A DNA stretch of 36,726 nt from Oligoflexia bacterium (GTDB taxonomy: Bacteria; Bdellovibrionota; UBA1018; CAIMNF01), in the NCBI GenBank assembly GCA_903831745.1, contig CAIKYX010000223.1, positions 1 to 36,726 of the forward strand, given 5' to 3'. Both the position numbers and the translations under genes were made by a program. How positions within the stretch are numbered: the stretch's first letter is position 1; each line of letters begins with the position of its first letter. The notes beneath the pieces are model-generated. The model ran no database searches and had not been told where the DNA came from. It saw only the letters and a program-made list of their open reading frames with translations. Shown piece after piece: positions 18,572 to 25,933 of the stretch.

Positions 18572-19194
18572 ATGCCAAAGCAGGCCCCTCTAAAATCAAG
18601 GTCGTTTATCGCGACTCGAGCATTCTTGCGGCACATAAGCCCGCAGGCATTCCGACCTATGCCGAATCACGCTCTGCCCCTCCCGGTTGCAAGGAAGTGC
18701 TCGAAGAACAACTCAACCAGCGCTTGTTTCCGATTCACCGCATCGACTCGGACACCGAAGGCCTGGTTTTGTTTGCCCTCGATTCGCGCGCTGCTGCCGC
18801 CTTCATTCGAATGTTCAAGGAGCATCGGGTAAAAAAGACCTATCTTGCCTGGTGCGTAGGAACTGCGCCCGAACGAGGAAGTATCAAAACCCCTTTAAAG
18901 AAGCATAAATCTCCAGAGACAGAATCTGCCCGTACCGACTTCGAACGCATCAAGGTTCAGCACGGTTTTTCCTACCTCAGGGTTTTTCCGTTTACCGGTC
19001 GCTTTCACCAAATCAGAAGACACCTCGATACTTTCGGACACCCTTTGGTCGGCGATCCCAAATATGGCGATTCGAAAAACTGGCAGGAATTCTTTCGCGG
19101 CAAACCTCCTGCACTTCAGCTCTTAGCCGAAGCAGTCGAATTCGAGCATCCGGTCTCGCGCAAAAAAATTCTGATCAAAACGCGCGCCAGCTAA
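18565..19194 (+). CDS. RluA-family RNA pseudouridine synthase
   Basis: 209 residues from the ATG at 18565; an in-frame ATG at 18547 would add six residues. Converts a uridine in rRNA or tRNA to pseudouridine. The catalytic motif is PIHRIDSDTEGLVLFAL (Asp of HRID), followed by KKTYLAWCVG and the GRFHQIRRHLDTFGHPLVGDPKYG signature that closes the RluA fold. No S4 RNA-binding domain is present, so it is a minimal form resembling TruC/RluA; the target site cannot be assigned. TAAGAT at 18551-18556 lies eight bases before the ATG and there is no Shine-Dalgarno, so a near-leaderless message is likely. Confidence 0.85.
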   Translation: MSNAKAGPSKIKVVYRDSSILAAHKPAGIPTYAESRSAPPGCKEVLEEQLNQRLFPIHRIDSDTEGLVLFALDSRAAAAFIRMFKEHRVKKTYLAWCVGTAPERGSIKTPLKKHKSPETESARTDFERIKVQHGFSYLRVFPFTGRFHQIRRHLDTFGHPLVGDPKYGDSKNWQEFFRGKPPALQLLAEAVEFEHPVSRKKILIKTRAS

Positions 19195-19226
19195 GAATTA
19201 AACTGAATTCATTGATTGGATCAGGG

Positions 19227-19355
19227 ATGAAAAAAGTACGGGCTTCTGTCGAAAATTTAGACAAAAACCCGCAAAAAAACCGGGCCATTGCCTTGAATTC
19301 ACTGCACTATTTCGTCATACCCGCTGGCACAATCCTCGCATTTCATCAGGTATGA
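19227..19355 (+). CDS. Possible 42-residue small protein or coupled leader
   Basis: ATG at 19227 to TGA at 19353-19355. The peptide is basic at first (MKKVRASVENLDKNPQKNRA) then hydrophobic (YFVIPAGTILAF). Its stop overlaps the ATG of the lipoprotein gene as ATGA, the usual mark of coupled translation, and that lipoprotein start has no good ribosome binding site of its own. Against it: the ribosome binding site here is weak (GGA six bases upstream), and a sigma-54-like promoter inside the frame would bypass it. It also carries an inverted repeat that makes a G-U paired hairpin plus T run on the minus strand. Confidence 0.3.
   Translation: MKKVRASVENLDKNPQKNRAIALNSLHYFVIPAGTILAFHQV
19325..19340 (+). 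promoter_or_regulatory. Sigma-54-like promoter candidate
   Basis: TGGCAC, five bases, TCGCA: GG (19326-19327) and GC (19338-19339) are exactly 12 apart, with one departure from TTGC. The predicted start is about 19351, one base before the lipoprotein ATG. A second possible site for the NtrC-type regulator in this window; weaker than the one at 2463. Confidence 0.4.
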
Positions 19356-19843
19356 GAGAATTTGGGATTTTGAGCATGGCACTTTCGCTTCTATTCAGCG
19401 TGTCTGCCTGTGGTGTAAAAACCCAGTCCAGCATCAACTCGAACAACAGCTTCGCTCAGACCTGCAGCCTGAACCCTTATACCGGTGGCTCGATTGCCTG
19501 GACCACTTCAGGTGGTGGAGACCTCGCATTTACGGTTCAAGAAAACTCGGCCTGCCAATTCATCATTCATGTTACCCATCACAATTTTCAAGCGGTCAAC
19601 ACGACCCTCACCCTGACTTCAAACGGTAATCCCTCTGTTTATTTATTGGTTTCTCAATTGATGAATGGCTACAGCCCCCTTCAATCGAATAGTTCAGGCG
19701 GATACTCAGGATCTTGGACCACCGTCGATCTGACTGCCTGCTCCGGATCCTGCCAGAGTGGCAGCTACTCGAATCCATCGATTGTGGGCGACAGTTCGAA
19801 CTCCCTGTACAATCTCTACAATTATGTAGTGGCCCAGCTTTGA
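19352..19843 (+). CDS. Small lipoprotein of unknown function
   Basis: 163 residues. MREFGILSMALSLLFSVSAC ends in the lipobox SVSAC with the modified cysteine at residue 20, so the product should be lipid-anchored in the envelope. The mature part is rich in Ser, Asn, Thr and Gly with a TCSLNPYTGGSIAWTTSGGGDLAFTV start and four further cysteines (TCSL, SACQF, LTACSGSC). It looks like a small beta-rich extracytoplasmic domain; no family recognised. A later ATG at 19376 would remove the positive residue of the signal. It is followed 27 bases later by gsk, which has its own -10. Confidence 0.7.
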   Translation: MREFGILSMALSLLFSVSACGVKTQSSINSNNSFAQTCSLNPYTGGSIAWTTSGGGDLAFTVQENSACQFIIHVTHHNFQAVNTTLTLTSNGNPSVYLLVSQLMNGYSPLQSNSSGGYSGSWTTVDLTACSGSCQSGSYSNPSIVGDSSNSLYNLYNYVVAQL

Positions 19844-19852
19844 TTTTAGGAA

Positions 19853-19858
19853 TATAAT
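19853..19858 (+). promoter_or_regulatory. -10 element of gsk
   Basis: A perfect TATAAT twelve bases before the gsk ATG. No clear -35 at 16-18 bases was found. Expected 5' leader is about six bases and there is no Shine-Dalgarno sequence. Confidence 0.45.
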
Positions 19859-19870
19859 CCCCGTACCCAC

Positions 19871-21169
19871 ATGAAATTTCCAGGTCGCAGAAAGAACAAA
19901 CATTTTTTTCCCATCGCCGACAAGGAACGGGTGGATGTCAGCGCGCAATTTGCGCTGGATGAATCGTTTCACATCGTGGGTATCGATCAACTCCTCGTCG
20001 ATATTGAATGCAAGGTTGACGATGACTTTCTCACCCGCTACGGGCTCCGCAAGGGGCAATCCCAACTGATTGAAGACCAGGTTTGTGATGAGATCTATCG
20101 AAACCTAAAGGCCCAGAATCGGGTCGCCGGAGAATTTGCGGGCGGCACCGTCGGAAACACCCTTCATAATTTTTGCACCCTTTCAGAAGAGCGTGCTGTT
20201 TCGCTTGGGGCGATCAGCCGAAACATCACTGTGGGCGATTACGCATTCAAATACATTTCTTCGACCTCGTCGAAAGTCGACCTGAATCACCTGCAGCCCA
20301 GCGACCTCCCCATGGGTCGGGCCATTTGCTTTGTCACCCCAGATGGCGAACGCACCTTCGGCATTAGCCAAGGTTGCATGAACCAACTGACTCCCGATTC
20401 GATTCCGGCTTCGATCATCGAGAAATCTTCTGCCCTTCTGATCTCGGCTTACCTGCTTCGCAATAAAAGCTGGCCAATTTTTCAGGCCACACTGAAAGCC
20501 TGCGAGATTGCCAAAGCGGCCGATGTACCGATTGTTCTCAATCTGGGCACGAGCTCATTGATCGAAGAGAATCGCGATTTTTTCATTCAGTTCATTAAGG
20601 ACCATGCAGATGTGGTCGCCATGAACTTAGAGGAGGCAACGGCCTTAACTGAAATCTCAGATCCGTTGCTTTCGCTCGAAAAAGTTCTCGAATGGACCAG
20701 CTTCGCCCTTCTGACGGTCGGCGCGCACGGACTCTATATCGGCGCTTATGTCGATCAGGCAGTAGCCCGCCCCACCGAGCAGGAACTTCGCTCGAAATCA
20801 ATTGCCCGTTATAATGAATTCGAATATTCACGCGGCATGCGTAAAATCGATTGCCTGCACCCGATCAAGATTTATTCACACATCAATCCTTACTTGGGCG
20901 GCCCGCAAGTTATTCGCAATACCAATGGAGCTGGTGATGGAGCCTTATCCGCCGTTTTGCACGACATTGCAGCCAATCGTTATCATCGGGTGAAAGTTCC
21001 AAAATCACCCAAGCACAATTCAAGGTACCTGACGTATTCATCGCTTTCGCAAATTTGCAAATACGCTAATCGCGTCAGCTTCGAAATCCTGTCGAAAAAT
21101 TCGCCACGCCTTGCGCGAGGCTTGCCAGAACGAGAAGAGAGTCTCGACGAAGCTTACTGGGCTACCTGA
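19871..21169 (+). CDS. gsk: Inosine-guanosine kinase
   Basis: 432 residues, PfkB-family sugar kinase phosphorylating inosine and guanosine to IMP and GMP in purine salvage. Strikingly close to E. coli Gsk (434 residues) by memory. Shared segments include the start MKFPGRRKNKHFFP, DQLLVDIE.KVDD, FAGGTVGNT.HN, KYANRVSFEIL, and the end SPRLARGLPERE. The phosphoryl-transfer motif NTNGAGDGAL carries catalytic D356. The first residue is fixed by this match. The likeness to a gammaproteobacterial enzyme across both ends raises possible ancient transfer (inference). It converges with the PurQ-like gene 14 bases away, so a purine kinase sits next to a set of altered purine-synthesis enzymes. Confidence 0.95.
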   Translation: MKFPGRRKNKHFFPIADKERVDVSAQFALDESFHIVGIDQLLVDIECKVDDDFLTRYGLRKGQSQLIEDQVCDEIYRNLKAQNRVAGEFAGGTVGNTLHNFCTLSEERAVSLGAISRNITVGDYAFKYISSTSSKVDLNHLQPSDLPMGRAICFVTPDGERTFGISQGCMNQLTPDSIPASIIEKSSALLISAYLLRNKSWPIFQATLKACEIAKAADVPIVLNLGTSSLIEENRDFFIQFIKDHADVVAMNLEEATALTEISDPLLSLEKVLEWTSFALLTVGAHGLYIGAYVDQAVARPTEQELRSKSIARYNEFEYSRGMRKIDCLHPIKIYSHINPYLGGPQVIRNTNGAGDGALSAVLHDIAANRYHRVKVPKSPKHNSRYLTYSSLSQICKYANRVSFEILSKNSPRLARGLPEREESLDEAYWAT

Positions 21170-21183
21170 TTCTGAATCATTAA

Positions 21184-21921
21184 TTAAGAACTACAATACT
21201 TAGCTGCGTTTTCAAACAGTGCGAGCCCTTGCCCCGGAGCGGCGGCGCGAGTCGGATTCATGTACCAATCTTCCATATTGGTCCAACTCAGAAAAAATTC
21301 AGGGTGCGGCAGCAAGCCGAAAATCAAACCCGTAGGATCACAGAGTCCGACCACTTTCTGAGAGCCATCTTCTTTCAAACAACTGAGCCCCAGCCGCTCC
21401 AAGCGGCCTTTTGCTTCGATGAAAGCAAACGGATCAATGACGAATTCCGTATCCAGCTGATTGAGCGGAAGCTCCATCGTTCCGAGGCCTCGAAGCCAAA
21501 CACAACGATTACCGGTCGGAGTGACTTTGATCCACTGCTCTTTGACTTCGGCCGTTTCATTCACTCGAAATGCATAATCCTTGCCGAATACCTTCATATG
21601 CAACAAAGTTTGAAAGCCATTGGCCACACCAAGGACCAAGCCGCCTTTTTCTGCAAAACGCGGCAGATTCCAACCCAGGCCATTCACCAATTGAATAGCG
21701 AGCGCTTTTCCGGCACCCAGCGCATTCGAATAAGTATTTCCGCCAGGCAGAACTACTACTTTATATTTCAGACATAACTGGTCCTGATCGATCTTGTACT
21801 CCATCAGATCGTCAATCGTCAGCACCTCAGACTCGAAGCCAACGGTATTGAGTGCGTGAGAAAATGCACGAATTCCGCGACAGCCGGGAGAAGCCACAAT
21901 CAGTGCTCTGAACTGGCTCAT
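21184..21921 (-). CDS. PurQ-like glutamine amidotransferase homologue lacking the catalytic cysteine
   Basis: 245 residues with the class I amidotransferase fold of PurQ (the glutaminase of FGAM synthase). Fold marks: an N-terminal strand and PGCRG.RAF.HAL, VVLPGGNTYSNALGAG (the GGFSYGD..GAG oxyanion segment), and GLLPHPEFF with H207 and E209 of the triad. The nucleophile elbow reads GVANGFQ where active PurQ has GVCNGFQ or GICNGCQ; the codon is GCC, Ala100. The SHGEGRY-type substrate motif is also gone (LPLNQLDTEFVID). Glutamine hydrolysis is therefore not expected. Its ATG overlaps the PurL-like stop (ATGA). No stop or frameshift is seen, so selection probably keeps the protein for another role. 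Confidence 0.8.
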   Translation of the reverse strand: MSQFRALIVASPGCRGIRAFSHALNTVGFESEVLTIDDLMEYKIDQDQLCLKYKVVVLPGGNTYSNALGAGKALAIQLVNGLGWNLPRFAEKGGLVLGVANGFQTLLHMKVFGKDYAFRVNETAEVKEQWIKVTPTGNRCVWLRGLGTMELPLNQLDTEFVIDPFAFIEAKGRLERLGLSCLKEDGSQKVVGLCDPTGLIFGLLPHPEFFLSWTNMEDWYMNPTRAAAPGQGLALFENAAKYCSS

Positions 21922-24290
21922 ACTTTATCCTCAATCGAGATGGTGTGGGATTGTTCATTTTCATCGCGGATGACCAGAAACGGCGAACTGGTAATTCGAC
22001 CCACGAACTCGTAATTGATGTCCATCGCACGCCACTCCTGCTCAACCACGAAACGTTCATTTTCATTTACGCTGACGAAAAAACCAGCGGCAAAATGATG
22101 TTGAATTTTGACTTCAGCGCCGAGCTTATGTTTTAAGAGCGCATAGGTCAGGGTGTCGATCACGCCGATCCGGTCCTGGGTTGATTCGATGGCCACCGCA
22201 CTATGGATACTTCCTTGATAGCGGCCTTCCATACCGGCCAACCAACGAGTTGCCGGATCACCGAAATTTCCTTGCAACCAGTAAATACGATCGTGCACCT
22301 GTTTAAAATCCTCACTTCGGATGCCGCGAATATCTTCGATTTTAGAAATGACCTGAATCGCGAGCCAATGGGCATTGATCTCAGGCTTCGAAATCGTTTC
22401 GATCTGTGACAGATGAATTCCAAAATTCTGAACCGCATCGTTGAGAGTTTTTTGCCAGGAGGAAAGCCCATTCAAAAGGGATACCTGCACCGACTGAATC
22501 TGCCCCCCGATCGCCGTACACTTTCTAAAAAGATACTCGAGGTATTCAGGATTGAACTCCTGGCCACAGAGATCGGAAAGCACCATGGTACCCATCCAGG
22601 TGCTGAGATTAGGTCTCAGCACAACCGGACTTGAGATACTGACATGATAAGTTTCGGGTTTCAGAAGCAAGTCTTCTACCGAAAAGCGATTCTTAAATTT
22701 AGCCGGCTGAACATGCTCTTCTTCGAGGTAAATCGGTTCGGCACAAAGCGCGGTCTCGACCTTGTTGGTCTTAAAGAAATCGGTGGCATGTACTTTGGTG
22801 CGCAATTCTCCTTGCTCGAGAATTCTGATTTCGCCCGTTAGCGCGGTTGAACCGAAGTGCAAATACGGAATTCCGCGCTCTTCGAGTTCTTCAAGCACGT
22901 AACTGCGCTTTTCTTCTTTCACACCCCAAATCTGACTCAGTGGAAGTGGTGCTTCGAGGTATTTGGTAAACCAAGGCAAAATGCCATCGAGCACGAGATC
23001 GAATCCATATTTTAATCCCGAGTTCGGATTTTTCAGTACCTGAAGCAAGGTTTTGCCGCTGGCAGGTAACGCAAAATCGACTGCCTCGGAAGCATTCATC
23101 CGCTTGATCGCCGCCTTAAAATTCTCGACCAGAATCAAATCATTAAAAGCAGGACTTTCGTGGTGACCTACAAAAATCAAGTCGACGATATCGCCTTTTG
23201 ATGACTCTCGTGGACGAACTTGCCCCTCTTTCATACTGAGGGCAGAGGACCAGAAATACGAAGAGGATCCTTCGTGCGAGTCTTCGAAAACCTTCATTTG
23301 AACGACAGGAGTACCCGTGGTTTCGGCAATGCGTTCGAGCGCAAGTTCGAATTCATCACGTACGCGAAGAGGATGTGCATCATTGTACTCGCCTTGCCAC
23401 AAACGATGCTTGTCGGGCAAAACCCCGAGCACAGTTTGCAGGCCGATATTTTCATTTTCGAGTTGTTGCTTTGCCAGATGAAACTCGGTTTCGAGTTGCG
23501 TATCGAGATGAATATTGTCTGAGGCAAAACGAATCTCTGCCCGGATCTCGTAATCATCCTGCGAATGGATTTCGGCTTCTGCATTCGTAGAAACCGGGGC
23601 TCGTAAAAATTCGGTAACCTTGTTCCAGTCGGTGGTGGCCGCTTGTGCCTGCGCTTCTGGTCTAAATTGCAATAATCGCGAGCGGGTCATCGACTGGGTC
23701 GTCATCAGGTATTTCGCGACCTGCTCGGTCTGAAACCGAGAATTCCGCTTCAGCTCTTCTTCTGATAACAGTGACCACGACTCAAACCGTTCGTGCGAAA
23801 ACCAGTTTCTCGCCACCCACTCGAGATCGGATTGGGCAAGTTTAAGGCCTTCCATCAGGAGGAGTTCGCCCGTCACCACTCGGTCTTGATTCGATTTACG
23901 CCCTAGAATCGTTTGAAGCGCTTGAAGAACCACGAGTGCCGCCTCATCATGGTGCTGCAAACGTTTGCGTTTTTCGATGCCATGAAAAATTCCGGGACGA
24001 AACGGCGACGCTTGCATCAGATCAAAAAGCGATCCGGTCTCTCCACCAGCTGAAGGCAACAGGTCTCCCGAAAAAAGCCAATCGGTGACGGAGTTCCTAA
24101 ATGCAGCCGAAATGGTCTGCACTACCTTGTCGCGAGGGGCATTGAGCTCGATCCAGTATACCTTGAGTTTACGCACCCAACGAATTTTCTCGGCAAGGGC
24201 CGGATGAATTTCAGAGAGCTTCTCATGAATCGCTTTGGCTTCCGGATCAGAAAAATCCGCCTTCAATCCTGTTTCTACTCTTACGAACAT
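21918..24290 (-). CDS. Divergent PurL-like protein (FGAM synthase fold) without catalytic motifs
   Basis: 790 residues. Residues 1-50 match the PurS-type domain (VRVETGLKADFSDPEAKAIHEKL, then VRKLKVYWIEL). A linker-type segment, EGLKLAQSDLEWVARNWF, follows at 148-164. TGTPVVQMKVFEDS and GDIVDLIFVG (325-375) align with the usual GRPALNGYFRTYEE and GAKLVVLGG of PurL. PLSQIWGVKEEKRSYVLEELEERGIPYLHFG (450-480) aligns with PLEIWCNESQERYVL...APYAVIG. A second, weaker AIRS-like repeat fills 500-790. The SEHCRHK and ETHNHP motifs, the GG.IRD loop and DVGAGGL are all missing. FGAM synthase activity is unlikely. Sits between PurC-like and PurQ-like genes with overlaps at both ends. Confidence 0.72.
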   Translation of the reverse strand: MFVRVETGLKADFSDPEAKAIHEKLSEIHPALAEKIRWVRKLKVYWIELNAPRDKVVQTISAAFRNSVTDWLFSGDLLPSAGGETGSLFDLMQASPFRPGIFHGIEKRKRLQHHDEAALVVLQALQTILGRKSNQDRVVTGELLLMEGLKLAQSDLEWVARNWFSHERFESWSLLSEEELKRNSRFQTEQVAKYLMTTQSMTRSRLLQFRPEAQAQAATTDWNKVTEFLRAPVSTNAEAEIHSQDDYEIRAEIRFASDNIHLDTQLETEFHLAKQQLENENIGLQTVLGVLPDKHRLWQGEYNDAHPLRVRDEFELALERIAETTGTPVVQMKVFEDSHEGSSSYFWSSALSMKEGQVRPRESSKGDIVDLIFVGHHESPAFNDLILVENFKAAIKRMNASEAVDFALPASGKTLLQVLKNPNSGLKYGFDLVLDGILPWFTKYLEAPLPLSQIWGVKEEKRSYVLEELEERGIPYLHFGSTALTGEIRILEQGELRTKVHATDFFKTNKVETALCAEPIYLEEEHVQPAKFKNRFSVEDLLLKPETYHVSISSPVVLRPNLSTWMGTMVLSDLCGQEFNPEYLEYLFRKCTAIGGQIQSVQVSLLNGLSSWQKTLNDAVQNFGIHLSQIETISKPEINAHWLAIQVISKIEDIRGIRSEDFKQVHDRIYWLQGNFGDPATRWLAGMEGRYQGSIHSAVAIESTQDRIGVIDTLTYALLKHKLGAEVKIQHHFAAGFFVSVNENERFVVEQEWRAMDINYEFVGRITSSPFLVIRDENEQSHTISIEDKV

Positions 24291-25468
24291 GATGGTTTAC
24301 CTAAAATCATTTGCGCCAAATTTACAATGCGATGCTCGAATCCGTCTTTTACCTTGGCGTCGAGCCATGGCGCAGGTTCTACGCAAAACCGCTTCCATTC
24401 TGAAAATCCATTTTGCAATGCCTGCTTCTGCGCATAAACCACCGCTTCATGCCAGGAGGTCCGTGCATAAAACTCGTCGAGTTCACTACCTAAAACGCGA
24501 CCTTGATGACTGATCACCAGATCTTCGAGATTCAGACTGTCTACCAGGATAAATTCCGGATTTTTACCCGAAGTTTCGGCAAAACGCAGCGGAACAGAAT
24601 GGAGCTTAACATGCGATTTTGAAACGGCAGCTTTGACGATCGCCGAAATCCACGCTGATCTGAGCAGTAACTCCTGAAGCTTTTCGGGTTTCCAGCCGGT
24701 GATCCAGAGCGCTTCAGAAAAACCGATTTTTCGTTGAAACGGATGACCGGTCAATGTCAATTCCATCATCGGAAAATCCCACTCGCACCCCGCTTGCAAA
24801 GTTGCGATCGAGGCCGTTTTGGGTAGCGCAACCGAGTCTACCTGCAAGTGCGACAGCGTTTTTTCATCGAGCACGAAGTGGCAGTGAATTTCGAACGGAA
24901 TCTTCTGAGACGGCTGCCCAGCACGCCAAAACGAATAATCCCAAATCGCCCGCCCCATTACTGTCGAAACCGGAACTTTCTCTTCTTGAAAATATTCGCA
25001 GACCGGAAACACCGGAGTTTCGAATTGAAGATCGCCCCGATAAAACTGGGTTTCGGACAGGACTTCTTTTGAATTGAGTCTTTTAAATGAATCTTCGCCG
25101 ATGACCCCTAAATAATTAGTTCGCGCAGGAACCTTCTCCGAAAGCTCATTCAGCATCGCACTGATGTGGGCGGTGGTGGCACTCGAAGTTTGTGGAATGC
25201 TCGACGCTGCTTTTCTAAAACTCAGTGCATCGGGTGAACGCAAAAATTCTTTCCAACGATCGGGCGATTGCACCCACTGATTGAGGTGCGCAAACACCAA
25301 CGAGTTCGCCTGGCCGCGACGAGCGATCGAGTCCGGCATTTTTCCCCAGCCGTACATCGAAAATGAGTCGAGATGCTTATGGATTACGGCGTGAGGCTGT
25401 CCGGGGAGCTGCACTGAAACTGGGCCGTAAGAATCCTTGGTCACGCTTCTTAAAAAGGGATCGAGCAT
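24281..25468 (-). CDS. PurC-like protein (SAICAR synthetase fold) with altered active site
   Basis: 395 residues. The C-terminal half matches long PurC proteins: IGFSEALWITGWKPEKLQELLLRSAWI (248-274), FILVDSLNLEDLVI (306-319) and DEFYARTSWHEAVVYAQKQALQNGFSEWKR (331-360). The latter corresponds to the FYRKT.WYEAV...G..DWKK end of that family. In the N-terminal half LDSFSMYGWGKMPDSIARRG (33-52) occupies the place of the DRISAFD...MPD.IPGKG motif, so key polar residues are replaced. The GKVRD loop, the STK substrate segment (here ELTLTGHP) and the DxKxEFG metal motif (here SVPLRFAE) are not conserved. Normal SAICAR synthesis is doubtful. It overlaps the PurL-like gene by 10 bases. Confidence 0.68.
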   Translation of the reverse strand: MLDPFLRSVTKDSYGPVSVQLPGQPHAVIHKHLDSFSMYGWGKMPDSIARRGQANSLVFAHLNQWVQSPDRWKEFLRSPDALSFRKAASSIPQTSSATTAHISAMLNELSEKVPARTNYLGVIGEDSFKRLNSKEVLSETQFYRGDLQFETPVFPVCEYFQEEKVPVSTVMGRAIWDYSFWRAGQPSQKIPFEIHCHFVLDEKTLSHLQVDSVALPKTASIATLQAGCEWDFPMMELTLTGHPFQRKIGFSEALWITGWKPEKLQELLLRSAWISAIVKAAVSKSHVKLHSVPLRFAETSGKNPEFILVDSLNLEDLVISHQGRVLGSELDEFYARTSWHEAVVYAQKQALQNGFSEWKRFCVEPAPWLDAKVKDGFEHRIVNLAQMILGKPSCS

Positions 25469-25484
25469 GACAAAAATTTATCGG

Positions 25485-25709
25485 TTATTGATCCATTTGA
25501 GCAAGGGGATTCAGATAGAGGCGGAAAGTTTTATCGCGATGACGGCGGATAGCGTATGCGCCATCACCCTTCTCATCGACCAACGACGAATAAAAGCCGG
25601 GATCCAGCTCAGAAATTTCTTTTACAGACTTACCTTCGTATTTACCGAAATCTACAATCACCATCGACTCATCGATCACACCGGTGACTGGACTATGGAA
25701 CTGACTCAT
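25485..25709 (-). CDS. Small FGKYxGKS protein (DUF3820-like), first gene of the altered-pur operon
   Basis: 74 residues. The start at 25709 is set by GAGGAGAG about five bases upstream; an in-frame upstream extension to 25745 is less likely. The sequence contains VDFGKYEGKSVKEISELDPGFYSSLV, the pattern of the short DUF3820-type domain found alone or near exonuclease domains, then a basic tail (AIRRHRDKTFRLYLNP). No signal peptide. It ends 16 bases before the PurC-like start in the same direction, so it is likely co-transcribed with that gene. Family assignment is tentative and function unknown. Confidence 0.7.
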   Translation of the reverse strand: MSQFHSPVTGVIDESMVIVDFGKYEGKSVKEISELDPGFYSSLVDEKGDGAYAIRRHRDKTFRLYLNPLAQMDQ

Positions 25710-25933
25710 AACTCTCCTCTGCCTTTTCGGGGCATCGATTAGCAAACGCGCTCTCTCTATTATTTTGTAGAGTCAGGAGAATGCTGGCAAGAGTCAGAAC
25801 CTTGACTCAAAAACTGAAGCGGTTTCAGGGGGTTAAGAATTCGCAATCCCCACGCATAACGCAATATGACAATCCGAATGCATTTCACCGCCTACACCTG
25901 ACCTATCTCAAACCGAGGGAGGACCTATTTTAC

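Noticed and set aside
19230-19276. Hairpin with T run on the minus strand near 19231-19270
   Set aside because: Would terminate minus-strand transcription, but no minus-strand gene enters here; mentioned only as part of the small frame.
21184-25468. Calling the PurC/PurL/PurQ-like genes pseudogenes
   Set aside because: All frames are full length and overlapping as in an operon, with no stop or frameshift; changes are concentrated at catalytic sites rather than random.
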